Shown here: piece after piece, positions 54,836-64,000 of the stretch
Numbering within the stretch: the first letter of the stretch is position 1
Layout: the number at the start of each line of letters is the position of its first letter
NCBI RefSeq assembly: GCF_014645195.1
Contig: NZ_BMLK01000004.1
Span: 1-64,000, forward strand
Source of the DNA: Novosphingobium indicum
GTDB taxonomy: Bacteria; Pseudomonadota; Alphaproteobacteria; Sphingomonadales; Sphingomonadaceae
DNA length: 64,000 nucleotides
Direction: 5' to 3'
Made by a program: the position numbers and the translations under genes
Notes under the pieces: generated by a model
What the model saw: only the letters and a program-made list of their open reading frames with translations
What the model was told of the DNA's origin: nothing
Databases searched by the model: none

Positions 54836-55747
54836 TCAGGCCGTTGCGGCGGCTTCGGCCTTCTGGGTCGAACCCTTGTAGATGTCGTCGATCGCTTCGG
54901 CGAGCGAGGCATTAAATTCGGCATCGCTCATCTGCGCGCGCAGATCGTTGAGCAGCGCGCGGCTGAAGCTGGCGATGATGCCCTTGTTCTTCGCCAGTTC
55001 GACGCAGGCTTCCTTGCGCGAATAGCCGCCCGACAGCGCGACGACGCGCAGCACCTTCGGGTGCTCGACGAGCGGGTCGAACGTGCCCGGAACTACCGGC
55101 AGCGACAGCTTGAGCATGACCTGCTGGCCTTCGGGCAGCTCGTCGAGGTTCTTGAGGATTTCGGCGAGGAGGATCTTGTCGCAGTCGGCGCGGGTTTCGC
55201 TCTTGATGTTCACTTCCGGCTCGATCATCGGCATCATGCCGTGGCTGATTACCTGCTTGCCGACTTCGAACTGCTGCTTGACGATAGCAGCAATACCTTC
55301 GGCATTGGCCGAGTTGATCACCGAGCGTTCCTTGGTGCCGAACACGCCGAGAGCCTTCGAACGCTCAAGCAGGGCGTCGAGCGTCGGCATCGGCTTCATC
55401 ATCTGCACGCCGTTGGCTTCGTCTTCCAGACCCTTGTCGATCTTGATGAAGGGAACGATGCCCTTGGCGATAAGCGCCGATGGGGTCGGCACGCCGCCCA
55501 CCTGGCCGTCCATGGTGCGTTCGAACAGGATCGCACCGATGACCTTTTCGCCGGTGAACACGGGGGAGGAGATGATGCGGCTGCGCATCTCGTGAATCAG
55601 GCCGAACATTTCTTCTTCGGTCGACCAGGCATCGTCTTCAATGCCGTAACCCTTGAGCGCCTTCGGCGTGGAACCGCCGCTCTGGTCGAGGGCCGCGATA
55701 AAGCCGTTACCTTCGGCCATCTTCCCCGCCATATCCGTGTACTGCAT
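54836..55747 (-). CDS. Class I fructose-bisphosphate aldolase
   Basis: A 303-residue class I aldolase with ALDQSGGSTPKAL at the start, FERTMDG, FIKIDKG and the Schiff-base lysine in VMLKLSLPVVPG. It cleaves fructose 1,6-bisphosphate without a metal. A near-consensus ribosome site (AGGAGG) and a strong terminator suggest high expression. It ends a leftward series tkt-gap-MOSC-pgk-acyltransferase-aldolase. Confidence 0.93.
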   Translation of the reverse strand: MQYTDMAGKMAEGNGFIAALDQSGGSTPKALKGYGIEDDAWSTEEEMFGLIHEMRSRIISSPVFTGEKVIGAILFERTMDGQVGGVPTPSALIAKGIVPFIKIDKGLEDEANGVQMMKPMPTLDALLERSKALGVFGTKERSVINSANAEGIAAIVKQQFEVGKQVISHGMMPMIEPEVNIKSETRADCDKILLAEILKNLDELPEGQQVMLKLSLPVVPGTFDPLVEHPKVLRVVALSGGYSRKEACVELAKNKGIIASFSRALLNDLRAQMSDAEFNASLAEAIDDIYKGSTQKAEAAATA

Positions 55748-55844
55748 GTTACTCCTCCTGAACGTCGAAAAACTTTAGATCACCGTTACCGCCGCAATGC
55801 GTATTTCGCAACTGCGGCAAGGACAAGTTACGCTGCCTGTGCGA

Positions 55845-56981
55845 TCAGGCGGTACTAGCCGCCAACGATGACTTGCGGGTGCGATGAAAATAAGCGGAAA
55901 GTCGCCGCCGCACCGGTTCGTCGAACCATTTTACCGCGCACCACGACAGTATCAGGCCCGTCCCGATGTAAAGCACTGCGCTCAATAACGCTGGCACGCC
56001 CACATCGTTCTTCAGCCACTTGAACGGATCGATCAGTGCCCAGTGGACCGCATAGAGCGCAAACGACACGTCCCCGAGGAACCGGGCCGGCGGCGCGAGC
56101 ATCGCCGGAACCTCGAAACGTGCTCCCAAAATCAACAGGATGGGCCACAGCACCAAGATGCACGCGAGATCGTACAGCCCCACTTCCGGGGTCTTGACCG
56201 GAATGCTGATCCCCATCCCAAATCCTACGAAGAGACCGAGCAGGTAGGCCGCCGCAAGCAGCAGCAGTGCACCAGCCCAACCACGAGGACGATCCGCCGG
56301 TTGCGGGAGGCGGGCAATCACTGCCCCAAGCGAGAACGAGAACATCGTCCGCGCAAGCGCGGTCGGCCATTCACGCCACAACGCACCAATGTTGGCGTTC
56401 TGACGTTCGAGGATGACCGGCACGAGCAGCGCGGCACTGATGAGGCAGATACCGATCAGCCCCCATTTCGGCAGCCGGAACATGACCGTCACCATGGCCA
56501 GACTTGCCAGTAGCTCGAAGAACAGCGTCCAGGCAGGCAGGTTTATCGGAAACAGCGCCTGCGCGACCGGGGACGGCAGCATCAGCAGGTTGGTGGGCAG
56601 ACTGTAGAGTATCTTGTGCGCAACCGCGGAATTCCACCCCTCACCGGCCAGCTTGCCAAGCGCGGTGAGGGTGCACAGGATTATGCCCAGCAGGAACAGT
56701 GGATAGAGTCGGATCGCGCGTTGCCGCATGAACGCGAGCGTTCCGTAGCTACGTTCCTTCCATCGGGTGTAGTAAGCCTGCCAGAGCACGAAACCCGACA
56801 GCGCGAAGAAGAAATCGACGGCTATGTACCCATGCGGTGCGCGGATGAAGTCGAAGTGGAAAAGCGCGACGGCAAGCGCAGCAATGCCGCGCATCCCGTC
56901 CAGCGTGACGTAGCGACCGGGCACCGACCGGACAGGCGTCGATACGCCCGCTCGGTCCGTGGCTGTCCCGGTTTCGCTCAT
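55845..56981 (-). CDS. Acyltransferase-3 family membrane protein
   Basis: A 378-residue protein with about ten helices, the start TLDGMRGIAALAVALFHFDF and IAVDFFFALSGFVLW typical of the OafA/NodX acyltransferase-3 family. These enzymes acetylate cell-surface sugars or other envelope molecules. It lies between pgk and the aldolase gene on the same strand, which has no obvious metabolic reason. Confidence 0.88.
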   Translation of the reverse strand: MSETGTATDRAGVSTPVRSVPGRYVTLDGMRGIAALAVALFHFDFIRAPHGYIAVDFFFALSGFVLWQAYYTRWKERSYGTLAFMRQRAIRLYPLFLLGIILCTLTALGKLAGEGWNSAVAHKILYSLPTNLLMLPSPVAQALFPINLPAWTLFFELLASLAMVTVMFRLPKWGLIGICLISAALLVPVILERQNANIGALWREWPTALARTMFSFSLGAVIARLPQPADRPRGWAGALLLLAAAYLLGLFVGFGMGISIPVKTPEVGLYDLACILVLWPILLILGARFEVPAMLAPPARFLGDVSFALYAVHWALIDPFKWLKNDVGVPALLSAVLYIGTGLILSWCAVKWFDEPVRRRLSAYFHRTRKSSLAASTA

Positions 56982-57023
56982 GCCCCTGATCCTTCTGCCC
57001 GGCAGCGCCGCAGGTCGGGCCGC

Positions 57024-58223
57024 CTAGACGAGAAGCGCCGCCACGCCGGGCAGTTCCTTGCCTTCCATCCATTCGAGGAAGGCACCACCAGCGGTGGAAA
57101 TATAGCTGAAGTCCTTCGCAACACCGGCATGGTTGAGTGCCGCAACGGTATCGCCGCCGCCGGCCACCGAGACCAGCGTGCCTTCGATAGTCAGCGCAGC
57201 AGCCGTCTTGGCAAGGGCCACGGTGGCGGCGTCGAACGGGACCATCTCGAACGCACCGAGCGGGCCGTTCCACACGAGCGTACGGCAGGTCTTGAGCACA
57301 TCGCCCAGCGCTTCGGTTGCCGCCGGACCGGCATCGAGGATCATCTCGTCGGCAGCGACTTCATGCACGTTGCATGTACGCAGCGACGGCGGATTGGCCG
57401 CAAATTCCTTCGAGACCACGACGTCGTAAGGCAGGTGCACGGTGCAGCCGGAACTGTCCGCAGCGGCGAGAATCTCGTTCGCCGTGCCGGTCAGATCGTG
57501 CTCGCACAGCGACTTGCCCACATCCACACCTTTTGCAGCGAGGAAGGTGTTGGCCATTCCGCCGCCGATGATCAGGTGATCGACCTGCGTCACCAGGTGC
57601 TTGAGCACGTCCAGCTTCGAGGAAACCTTTGCACCGCCGACAACAGCCGCAACTGGCTTGACCGGATTGCCGAGCGCCTTGTCGAGCGCGGTGAGTTCGG
57701 TTTCCATCGACCGGCCCGCATAGGCGGGAAGCAGCTTGGCCAGGCCTTCAGTCGTCGCATGCGCGCGGTGCGCGGCGGAAAAGGCGTCGTTGACGTAGAA
57801 ATCGGCATTGGCGGCGATAGCCTTGGCCAGTTCCGGATCGTTCTTTTCCTCGCCCTTCCAGAAGCGGGTGTTCTCGAGGATCGCGACGTCGCCGGCGCGC
57901 AGGATGCCGACCGACTGCTCGACCACGGGGCCGGCGATCTCGGGCACGAACATCACTTCCTTGCCGAGCACCTTCTCGACCGCGCCGACCACCATCGAAA
58001 GCGACATGGTCGAGACGCGCTCGCCCTTGGGGCGGCCGAAGTGCGCCAGCAGCAGGACCTTGGCGCCCTTCTCGGTCAGGTCGACGATCGTCGGCACCGC
58101 CGCGCGAATGCGCGTATCGTCGGTGACAGATCCGTCCTTCATCGGCAGGTTGAGGTCGACACGCACCAGCGCCACCTTGCCGGTCACGTCGCCAAGGTCA
58201 TCCAGGGTCTTGAAAGAACTCAT
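57024..58223 (-). CDS. pgk: Phosphoglycerate kinase
   Basis: A 399-residue enzyme with [54 protein letters not shown] and the closing GGGDTVAAL. It makes ATP from 1,3-bisphosphoglycerate. I chose ATG 58223, which overlaps the stop of the MOSC gene. Confidence 0.96.
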   Translation of the reverse strand: MSSFKTLDDLGDVTGKVALVRVDLNLPMKDGSVTDDTRIRAAVPTIVDLTEKGAKVLLLAHFGRPKGERVSTMSLSMVVGAVEKVLGKEVMFVPEIAGPVVEQSVGILRAGDVAILENTRFWKGEEKNDPELAKAIAANADFYVNDAFSAAHRAHATTEGLAKLLPAYAGRSMETELTALDKALGNPVKPVAAVVGGAKVSSKLDVLKHLVTQVDHLIIGGGMANTFLAAKGVDVGKSLCEHDLTGTANEILAAADSSGCTVHLPYDVVVSKEFAANPPSLRTCNVHEVAADEMILDAGPAATEALGDVLKTCRTLVWNGPLGAFEMVPFDAATVALAKTAAALTIEGTLVSVAGGGDTVAALNHAGVAKDFSYISTAGGAFLEWMEGKELPGVAALLV

Positions 58224-58705
58224 CTCTCGATCCTCACTTCGTCGCCGACGGCAATCTCGCCGTCCTGCACCACCCGGCCGAGCACGCCCCCGCGCCAGTC
58301 CGGCGTCAGGGCGGCCGTCAGTCCGGGCCTGATTTCGTCCATGCGGCTGCATGGATCGCATTCCATGGTTATTTCGATGCGGCAGGTAGCGCCGATGGCG
58401 ACAATCGCCCCCGGCTCACGCGGAAGCCGAAGCCCCGAAACACACAGATTCGCGCGCCGTGAATGCCACGGCAGGGCATCGCCTTGCGAACCTCCGGTTT
58501 CCTGCGTCGCCGCTTCCCAGCTTTCCGCCTCGATGATCGAGACCTGCCGGCGCGGCGGTTTCACGGCGCCCTGACGCACGACGCCGCGAAAGTCCCCTTG
58601 GACTCCCGCGGCGGCAGTGACGGCGACGGACTGCAATTCCTCCATGGCAGCGCGCGATTTCGATCGCCGCGCGATGCCCTGGAGTGTGCCCGTCGCCGAG
58701 TTCAC
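58220..58705 (-). CDS. MOSC-domain protein
   Basis: A 161-residue protein from GTG 58705, two bases after the gap stop. It is a single MOSC domain with [24 protein letters not shown], the conserved cysteine region in [11 protein letters not shown] and [16 protein letters not shown] domains act in molybdenum-cofactor sulfuration and related reductases. Its place between gap and pgk with overlapping ends is unusual. The role is unknown. Confidence 0.85.
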   Translation of the reverse strand: MNSATGTLQGIARRSKSRAAMEELQSVAVTAAAGVQGDFRGVVRQGAVKPPRRQVSIIEAESWEAATQETGGSQGDALPWHSRRANLCVSGLRLPREPGAIVAIGATCRIEITMECDPCSRMDEIRPGLTAALTPDWRGGVLGRVVQDGEIAVGDEVRIER

Positions 58706-58707
58706 TT

Positions 58708-59715
58708 TCAGAGGAACTTCGCCATCGCACCCGCAGTGTCGAGCATGCGGTTGGAGAAGCCCCACTCGTTGTCGTACCAGGAAACGACACGGACGAACTT
58801 GCCTTCCATGACGGCCGTTTCGAGGCTGTCGACGGTCGAGCTCGCGGGGTAGTGGTTGAAGTCCGAGGAGACCAGCGGCTCTTCGGTGTAGGCCAGAACG
58901 CCCTTCATGGCGCCTTCCGAGGCAGCCTTGAGGGCAGCGTTGATCTCTTCCTTGGTGGTGTCGCGCTTCGGCACGAAGCACAGGTCGACCAGGCTGACGT
59001 TCGGCGTCGGCACGCGGACCGACGAACCGTCCAGCTTGCCCTTCAGTTCGGGCAGCACGAGGCCAACCGCACGGGCAGCGCCAGTGGTGGTCGGGATCAT
59101 GTTGGCGGCACCGGCACGGGCGCGGCGCAGGTCGCTGTGGATCTGGTCGAGCATGCGCTGATCGTTGGTGTACGAGTGGATCGTGGTCATGAAGCCACGT
59201 TCGATGCCGACGGTGTCGTTGCAGACCTTGGCGAGCGGCGCCAGGCAATTGGTGGTGCACGACGCATTCGATACGACGATCTGGTCGCCGGTCAGCGTTT
59301 CGTGGTTCACGCCGAACACGATCGTGTTGTCGACGCCGGTAGCCGGAGCCGAGATCAGCACGCGCTTGGCACCAGCGGCCAGATGCGGCTCGGATGCTTC
59401 CTTCGACTGGAAGAAGCCGGTGCACTCGAGCACGATGTCGATGCCGAGTTCCTTGTGCGGCAGCTTGCCGGGATCACGCTCGGCAGTGACGACGATGTCC
59501 TTGCCGTTGACCGTGATCTTGCCTTCGCCGGCCTCGACCGTGCCCGGGAAACGGCCATGGGTGCTGTCGTAGGAGAAGAGAAGAGCGTTCGACTTGGTGT
59601 CGGCCAGGTCGTTGATCGAGACCAGTTCGAGTCCGCAGTCGGGGCGTTCCAGAATGGCGCGAGCGACAAGCCGCCCAATACGTCCGAAACCGTTGATCGC
59701 AACCTTGGTCGCCAT
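58708..59715 (-). CDS. gap: Glyceraldehyde-3-phosphate dehydrogenase
   Basis: A 335-residue type I enzyme with INGFGRIGR, the catalytic [19 protein letters not shown] and the closing [13 protein letters not shown]. It oxidises glyceraldehyde 3-phosphate to 1,3-bisphosphoglycerate. A near-perfect ribosome site (AAGGAGG) precedes the ATG. Confidence 0.96.
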   Translation of the reverse strand: MATKVAINGFGRIGRLVARAILERPDCGLELVSINDLADTKSNALLFSYDSTHGRFPGTVEAGEGKITVNGKDIVVTAERDPGKLPHKELGIDIVLECTGFFQSKEASEPHLAAGAKRVLISAPATGVDNTIVFGVNHETLTGDQIVVSNASCTTNCLAPLAKVCNDTVGIERGFMTTIHSYTNDQRMLDQIHSDLRRARAGAANMIPTTTGAARAVGLVLPELKGKLDGSSVRVPTPNVSLVDLCFVPKRDTTKEEINAALKAASEGAMKGVLAYTEEPLVSSDFNHYPASSTVDSLETAVMEGKFVRVVSWYDNEWGFSNRMLDTAGAMAKFL

Positions 59716-59727
59716 AAATACTCCTCC

Positions 59728-61716
59728 TTAGGCGCTTAGCTTGTCCAAAATCTTGGGCACAATTACTTCAGCCGTAAAGCCGAAGCGGGCAAAAAGGTCT
59801 TTCGCCGGAGCCGATGCCCCAAAGCGATCCAGACCGATATTCAGTCCGCCGTTGCGGCTGAGCGCGGTGTAGCGCTCCCAGCCCATCGTCGCGCCGGCTT
59901 CGATCGACACGCGCAGCAGCGCCGGATCGTGCGGCAGAACTTCGTGCTTGTAGGCTTCATCCTGCGCTTCGAACAGCTCCATGCACGGCATGGAAACGAC
60001 GTCGGCACCAATGCCCTGGCCTTCCAGTACGTCGCGAACCTTGCAGGCCAGTTCCACTTCCGAACCGGTGGCAATGAGGATGACCTTGCGGTCCGCCTCG
60101 GCGCTACGCAGCACATAGGCTCCGTGGGCCGAGAGCATGTCGCCCGACTTGCGAAGCTGCGGCAGGTTCTGACGCGTCAGCGCGAGAACCGAAGGCGTCT
60201 CTGCCGATTCCAGTGCCAGATTCCAGCACTCGGCCGTCTCGACAGCATCGGCCGGACGGAACACGTTGAGGTTCGGGATCAGGCGCAGGCTCATTACCTG
60301 CTCGACCGGCTGGTGAGTCGGGCCGTCTTCACCAAGACCGATGGAATCGTGCGTCATGACGTAGATCGACCGGGTCTGCTGCAGCGCCGCCATGCGGATC
60401 GCGTTGCGGCAGTAGTCCGAGAAGATCAGGAAGGTGCCGCCGTAGGGGATCACGCCGCCGTGCAGCGCCATGCCGTTCATCGCGGCGGCCATGCCGAATT
60501 CGCGGATGCCGTAATAGACGTAGCGGCCCGAGTAATCGTCATCCGTGAACGGGGCCTGACACTTTGCCTTGGTATTGTTCGAACCGGTAAGGTCAGCCGA
60601 ACCGCCGATCATCTCGGGCACGACAGGCGCGAGGACGTTCAGCCAGTTCTCGGAAGCCTTGCGGGTCGCGACCGTGGCATCCCCTTCGACCCATTCGGTC
60701 AGCGCCTTGCGGATGGCATCGCCGTTGGGAAGTTCGCCCGCCATACGGCGCTTGAACTCGGCCGCGTGCGCACTGACGGCGAGGCGCTCTTCCCAGGCCG
60801 CGTGCAGCTTCGCACCAGACTCACCGAGCGAACGCCAGTCAGCGAGCACTGCGGACGGGATTTCGAACGGCTCGGAGGTCCAGCCCAGATATTCGCGCGC
60901 GGCCGCGACTTCGTCCGTGCCGAGCGCAGCACCATGGACGTCGTGACCGCCCTGCTTGTTCGGCGCGCCCTTGCCGATCACGGTGCGGCAGGCAACGAGC
61001 GACGGCTTGTCGGACGCAGCAGCTTCGGACAGCGCCCGTTCGATATCGGCGTAGTCGTGACCGTCGCAATCGAACACGTCCCAACCGGCAGCGCGATAGC
61101 GGGCCGGAATGTCTTCGGAAGTCGAAAGCGAGGTGTCGCCGTCGATGGTGATCTTGTTGTCGTCCCACAGAACCTTGAGCTTGCCGAGCTTCAGGTTGCC
61201 GGCAAGGCCGATCGCCTCGTGGTTGATGCCTTCCATAAGGCAGCCGTCACCCGCGATGACCCAGGTGTTGTGGTCGACCAGATCGTTGCCGAACGTCGCA
61301 TTGAGCTGGCGCTCCGCCATCGCCATGCCGACGGCCATCGCAAGGCCCTGACCGAGCGGGCCGGTGGTGCATTCCACGCCCGGAATCAGGAAGTTCTCCG
61401 GGTGGCCGGCGCAGGGGCTGCCGAGCTTACGGAAGTTGCGGATGTCGTCCATCGTCGGGCTTGCGTAGCCCGTGAGGTGCAGGAGCGAGTAGATCAGCAT
61501 CGAGCCGTGACCGGCGGACAGAACGAAGCGGTCGCGGTCGGCCCACTGCGGATCGGCGGGATCGAACTTGAGGAACTTGGCGAAAAGAACGGTCGCCACG
61601 TCGGCCATGCCCATCGGCATGCCGGGGTGACCGCTGTTAGCCGCCTGAACCGCATCCATCGACAGCGCCCGGATGGCATTGGCCATCGGCGCAAAACGGT
61701 CGGGGGAAAGGGTCAT
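59728..61716 (-). CDS. tkt: Transketolase
   Basis: A 662-residue thiamine-diphosphate enzyme with NSGHPGMPMG, GDGCLMEGINHEA (cofactor motif), GGSADLTGSN and HDSIGLGEDGPTHQPVEQ. It moves two-carbon units in the pentose-phosphate pathway. I chose ATG 61716; the longer frame has a poor N-terminus. First gene of the leftward central-carbon group. Confidence 0.95.
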   Translation of the reverse strand: MTLSPDRFAPMANAIRALSMDAVQAANSGHPGMPMGMADVATVLFAKFLKFDPADPQWADRDRFVLSAGHGSMLIYSLLHLTGYASPTMDDIRNFRKLGSPCAGHPENFLIPGVECTTGPLGQGLAMAVGMAMAERQLNATFGNDLVDHNTWVIAGDGCLMEGINHEAIGLAGNLKLGKLKVLWDDNKITIDGDTSLSTSEDIPARYRAAGWDVFDCDGHDYADIERALSEAAASDKPSLVACRTVIGKGAPNKQGGHDVHGAALGTDEVAAAREYLGWTSEPFEIPSAVLADWRSLGESGAKLHAAWEERLAVSAHAAEFKRRMAGELPNGDAIRKALTEWVEGDATVATRKASENWLNVLAPVVPEMIGGSADLTGSNNTKAKCQAPFTDDDYSGRYVYYGIREFGMAAAMNGMALHGGVIPYGGTFLIFSDYCRNAIRMAALQQTRSIYVMTHDSIGLGEDGPTHQPVEQVMSLRLIPNLNVFRPADAVETAECWNLALESAETPSVLALTRQNLPQLRKSGDMLSAHGAYVLRSAEADRKVILIATGSEVELACKVRDVLEGQGIGADVVSMPCMELFEAQDEAYKHEVLPHDPALLRVSIEAGATMGWERYTALSRNGGLNIGLDRFGASAPAKDLFARFGFTAEVIVPKILDKLSA

Positions 61717-61919
61717 GGGGTAGCTCCGGAAAACGGGAAATTGCAGGATGATTCGAAGATTTGCGCCCCCCTTTAGGGAGAGGGGCCTTCCCGTCAAGTT
61801 CAGCGCCCGAATTCACGACAGTCGTTGCCTGTGCTGCGACCTGTCCATCTCTTCACGAGATTGTGAACAACCTTGGCCAAATACTTGCCTCGTGGCGATA
61901 ATGAGTTAGCGATGGTGTC

Positions 61920-62093
61920 ATGGAGGATGCATCGATCGTGAATGCGATTGAAAGGATCGAAGCCGCCCTGACGCGTGCCGAAGCCGCCTCGCGCGAAGCG
62001 GCGGATCTTCGCCAGCGGCACGAGCGCCTCAAGTCCTCCGTTTCGCGCTCTCTGGAAAATCTCGACACGCTGATCGCCGGGCTGCGGCGATGA
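61920..62093 (+). CDS. Small coiled-coil protein upstream of zapA
   Basis: A 57-residue, almost wholly helical protein (EDASIVNAIERIEAALTRAE, then AADLRQRHERLKSSVSRSLE) with a heptad pattern. Its stop overlaps the zapA ATG (ATGA). Small coiled-coil genes at this place are common in sphingomonads and may take part in division with ZapA, which is an inference from position only. Confidence 0.7.
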   Translation: MEDASIVNAIERIEAALTRAEAASREAADLRQRHERLKSSVSRSLENLDTLIAGLRR

Positions 62094-62398
62094 GCAATGT
62101 CACACTGTCCATCGGCGGCCGCAACTTCACCGTCGCCTGCGCGGACGGCGAGGAAGCGCACATCGGCAAGCTGGCCGCACTGATCGAGGAAAAGGTCACC
62201 ACCGCTGGCATGGGCGGGCAGACCGAAACCCGCATGCTGCTCTATGCTGCGCTTCTCCTCGCGGACGACGTGCATGAGCTGAAAAGCCGCGCTGCCGATA
62301 TAGCCCTGCCTGCCGATTTCGAGGATCGGCTCGGCCAGATTGCCACACGCATTGAAAATCTTGCGGACGTCCTTGAGGGACGCCCCGTGAACGCCTAG
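62090..62398 (+). CDS. zapA: Cell division protein ZapA
   Basis: A 102-residue protein with LSIGGRNFTVACADGEEAHI and an EKV...TRMLLYAALLLADDVHEL helix, matching the ZapA family that bundles FtsZ filaments. It is followed by a probable 6S RNA and the 5-formyl-THF cyclo-ligase gene, a conserved bacterial order. Confidence 0.88.
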   Translation: MSNVTLSIGGRNFTVACADGEEAHIGKLAALIEEKVTTAGMGGQTETRMLLYAALLLADDVHELKSRAADIALPADFEDRLGQIATRIENLADVLEGRPVNA

Positions 62399-62404
62399 AT
62401 AGCA

Positions 62405-62560
62405 CTGGACGGGATCTGCCCGGCACGAGCCGTTCGAACATCCCTGAGGCTATAAGCAATCCAAGGGGGCTGTCCCTGCCCGGACCGTGGTCCGACGTAT
62501 ATGGCTCCCACCTGACGTTGAGGCGTCAGAGGATTTCTAGGCAACCGACCCATGGTGGAT
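62405..62560 (+). ncRNA. ssrS: Probable 6S RNA
   Basis: The gap after zapA and before the cyclo-ligase gene is the conserved place of 6S RNA. The sequence can form a closing stem from ATCCCTGAGGC (62440-62450) and GCGTCAGAGGAT (62523-62534) around an open region and an inner GGACC / GGTCC hairpin, like the RNA-polymerase-binding rod of 6S RNA. The ends given are approximate. Confidence 0.55.
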
Positions 62561-63333
62561 TCCGTCACCTTTTCAACGACTTAGGCAGATTGTTCCAACA
62601 TTCAAACCTGTTTGAACTGGGCTTTTTGGAACGATCGTCTCAACTACTTGAAACTCTTAGCCTGTTCGAACGGTGTCATTTTCCTACAGGGCATATTGTA
62701 GTATGTCGCTAACTTCTCGCTGCACAGTGGTGCTAATGCTGCGCCCCATTCTTGCACGGCCAAGCAATCCTGAGAGCATAGAGCATTGATGTGAGCCCTT
62801 GCTCATTCGGCTTCCAAACACCGGCCTTTTCGAAATATTCAACGTACACAGCAGCCATCTCGCTGGCCAAATTTGCATCAGTCCGCGGGTTTGATGGGAT
62901 ACAATATTGCCATTGATTGCCTGGCTTCATGCGGCTCGAATATCCCATTGCGACGAGCGCAGTTCCCACACATTGAGCCGCCGAGTAAGGCCTGTATTGA
63001 GCGTCGTTCTTTGGAACATCGTCGTTCCTCAAAAATAGGCTGCAGCCGATGTAGGTTTCCCGCGCTGTTGGCCCTTGATCAGATGCAGATGCGCCAGTCG
63101 GGCATTGAGATCCAACGGTTAGCGCTGCCGAGAGAATGCGCTTCAACATTATTTTGCCTCCGCAAATTGACCGCCCCAAAGACGTGTAGGCATAGCGCTT
63201 AATATGATAGGATTATCGTTCCAACTTTTCGCCAAATTTCTAGCATTTTTGGAACGATTTCACCCTGCAAACCCGCAGAAATGCGTTGTCCTGCCGACTT
63301 TCTAGGAAAACGACCCATGGTGGACCCGTCACC
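62535..63333. mobile_element. Nested-repeat cassette inserted at the cyclo-ligase gene start
   Basis: An outer direct repeat (62535-62570 and 63299-63333) covers the start of the cyclo-ligase gene, with a shared CGACCCATGGTGGA core. Inside it at both ends lie inverted-repeat blocks (GTTCCAA...TTGGAACGAT at 62592-62635 and 63215-63258). Between them sits one gene on the opposite strand and AT-richer DNA. The left outer copy still starts MVDSVT but stops after ten codons. No transposase or integrase is present. Confidence 0.5.
62733..63149 (-). CDS. Rap1a/Tai-like secreted protein
   Basis: A 138-residue protein with an N-terminal secretion signal and a domain containing YIGCSLFL, AAQCVGTALVAMGY, WQYCIPSN and a closing helix EMAAVYVEYFEKA. 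The cysteines and the final helix fit the Rap1a/Tai fold, known from immunity proteins against type VI amidase effectors. A close effector gene is absent. I chose ATG 63149. It is the only gene in the repeat-bounded cassette, has lower GC, and reads against its neighbours. Confidence 0.6.
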   Translation of the reverse strand: MLKRILSAALTVGSQCPTGASASDQGPTARETYIGCSLFLRNDDVPKNDAQYRPYSAAQCVGTALVAMGYSSRMKPGNQWQYCIPSNPRTDANLASEMAAVYVEYFEKAGVWKPNEQGLTSMLYALRIAWPCKNGAQH

Positions 63334-63922
63334 CCCAAGGCATCCCGCCGACCACAAGAAGACCTTGCGCAAGGCCTTTCGCGAGGCCCGCGCGGCGCAT
63401 GTCGCGGCCTTGCCGGAGAGCCTGCGGGCACTCGTTCTCAATCGCCCGCCGGGACCCGTGACCGGCATGATACCATCCGACGCAACCGTGGGCCTCTATC
63501 ATGCCGTGGGCTCCGAAGCCCCGACGCATGGGTGGGCGCGCTGGCTCTCCGAGAACGGGCATCCGATCGCTCTTCCCTGGTTTGGCGAACGCGATGCGCC
63601 GATGGAATTCCGTCTATGGGACAATCCCTGGGATGAGGACGCCCTGCTGCAGGGCCCTTGGGGTGCTCTTCAACCGCCAGAAGGCGATGGTCCGGTGGTT
63701 CCGCAGTTCCTCGTGGTGCCGTTGCTGGCATTCACGCCAAGCGGCCGGAGGCTCGGCCAGGGCGGCGGTCATTATGACCGCTGGCTGGATGCCCATCCCG
63801 ACGTTCCTGCAATCGGGCTTGCATGGGACTGCCAGATCGCCGAGGAGCTGCCGCACGAAGACCATGATCGCCACCTCGCGGCCGTGGTGACACCGACACG
63901 TATCTACGAAGGACAGATGTGA
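63317..63922 (+). CDS. 5-formyltetrahydrofolate cyclo-ligase
   Basis: A 201-residue protein with KKTLRKAFREARAAH near the start, PWFGERDAPMEFRLW in the middle and the catalytic GRRLGQGGGHYDRWL. It converts 5-formyl-THF to 5,10-methenyl-THF with ATP. I chose ATG 63317, preceded by AGGAAA. Its start region is duplicated 765 bp upstream, so the present promoter and leader may have come with the inserted cassette. Confidence 0.92.
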   Translation: MVDPSPPRHPADHKKTLRKAFREARAAHVAALPESLRALVLNRPPGPVTGMIPSDATVGLYHAVGSEAPTHGWARWLSENGHPIALPWFGERDAPMEFRLWDNPWDEDALLQGPWGALQPPEGDGPVVPQFLVVPLLAFTPSGRRLGQGGGHYDRWLDAHPDVPAIGLAWDCQIAEELPHEDHDRHLAAVVTPTRIYEGQM

Positions 63923-63923
63923 C

Positions 63924-64000
63924 ATGCGCGAGGCCCCGACATGGCGGATACCGATCGGCGTCCTGCTGCTGGTCGTCGCGCTGGCTTTCTATGGCATAGC
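63924..64000 (+). CDS. DUF2842-like membrane protein (partial, runs off the window)
   Basis: The first 25 codons read MREAPTWRIPIGVLLLVVA, a start typical of small two-helix DUF2842 proteins in this order of bacteria. The gene begins 1 bp after the cyclo-ligase stop and continues past the window end. Only the first helix is visible. Confidence 0.6.
   Translation, partial: MREAPTWRIPIGVLLLVVALAFYGI

Noticed and set aside
1..64000. CRISPR arrays, rRNA genes, complete insertion sequences, integrase genes
   Set aside because: None was seen on either strand; the repeats found are few and short.

Overview
The window looks like a chromosomal segment of a high-GC alphaproteobacterium of the Sphingomonadales (Novosphingobium/Sphingobium type). 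The reasons are the TonB-receptor/PepSY operon, tamA-tamB, the ribB-ribH pair, fused cysNC, the zapA / 6S RNA / 5-formyl-THF cyclo-ligase order, a DUF2842-like gene at the right edge and several protein types typical of sphingomonads. The genus is inferred; no rRNA gene is present.

Region 1 (about 1-9930) reads as accessory DNA. It holds an AraC regulator divergent from a TonB receptor / PepSY / small membrane protein / flavin-oxidoreductase operon. Two diverged copies of a VapBC locus with broken vapC flank a TonB-receptor relic and a MerR-controlled metal-efflux module. A ribbon-helix-helix/PIN toxin-antitoxin pair follows. The region ends in a 45-nt 3' fragment of a tRNA-Lys(CUU) gene, which looks like the distal attachment site of an island. 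The intact tRNA and integrase would lie left of the window.

Region 2 (9.96-27 kb) is mostly core: a small lipoprotein, tamB, tamA, a YihY-type membrane protein, a P-loop kinase, a MEKHLA protein and a TetR regulator. A lipoprotein quinohemoprotein dehydrogenase, an SDR, an HTH-RibB fusion, ribH, an aldo/keto reductase and two small regulatory-type genes follow.

Region 3 (27-40 kb) couples sulfate activation (cysD, cysNC, cysQ) with a LuxR-type regulator, a diguanylate cyclase, an alkylsulfatase-like metallo-hydrolase, two dehydrogenases, an AraC regulator, a PAPS-type sulfotransferase and a VOC protein. The set suggests making and breaking sulfate esters of an organic substrate.

Region 4 (40.5-52 kb) is the most interesting part: a complete coenzyme F420 locus arranged as two divergent operons. 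Leftward run cofE, cofD and fbiC (a CofG-CofH fusion). Rightward run an NADPH:F420 reductase, cofC, an SDR, an F420-type luciferase-like oxidoreductase, two related MFS permeases and a TIM-barrel isomerase. A LuxR-type regulator with an autoinducer-binding-like domain lies beside it. The locus contains synthesis, reduction and probable use of F420 plus transport, but no FbiB-type reductase domain.

Region 5 (52-64 kb) is core metabolism: thiE, two hypothetical genes, a fructosamine kinase-like gene, and a leftward glycolytic cluster tkt-gap-MOSC-pgk-acyltransferase-fructose bisphosphate aldolase. Rightward lie a 57-aa gene, zapA, a probable 6S RNA and 5-formyl-THF cyclo-ligase. An AT-richer cassette carrying one Rap1a/Tai-like gene sits between 6S and the cyclo-ligase and is bracketed by nested repeats.
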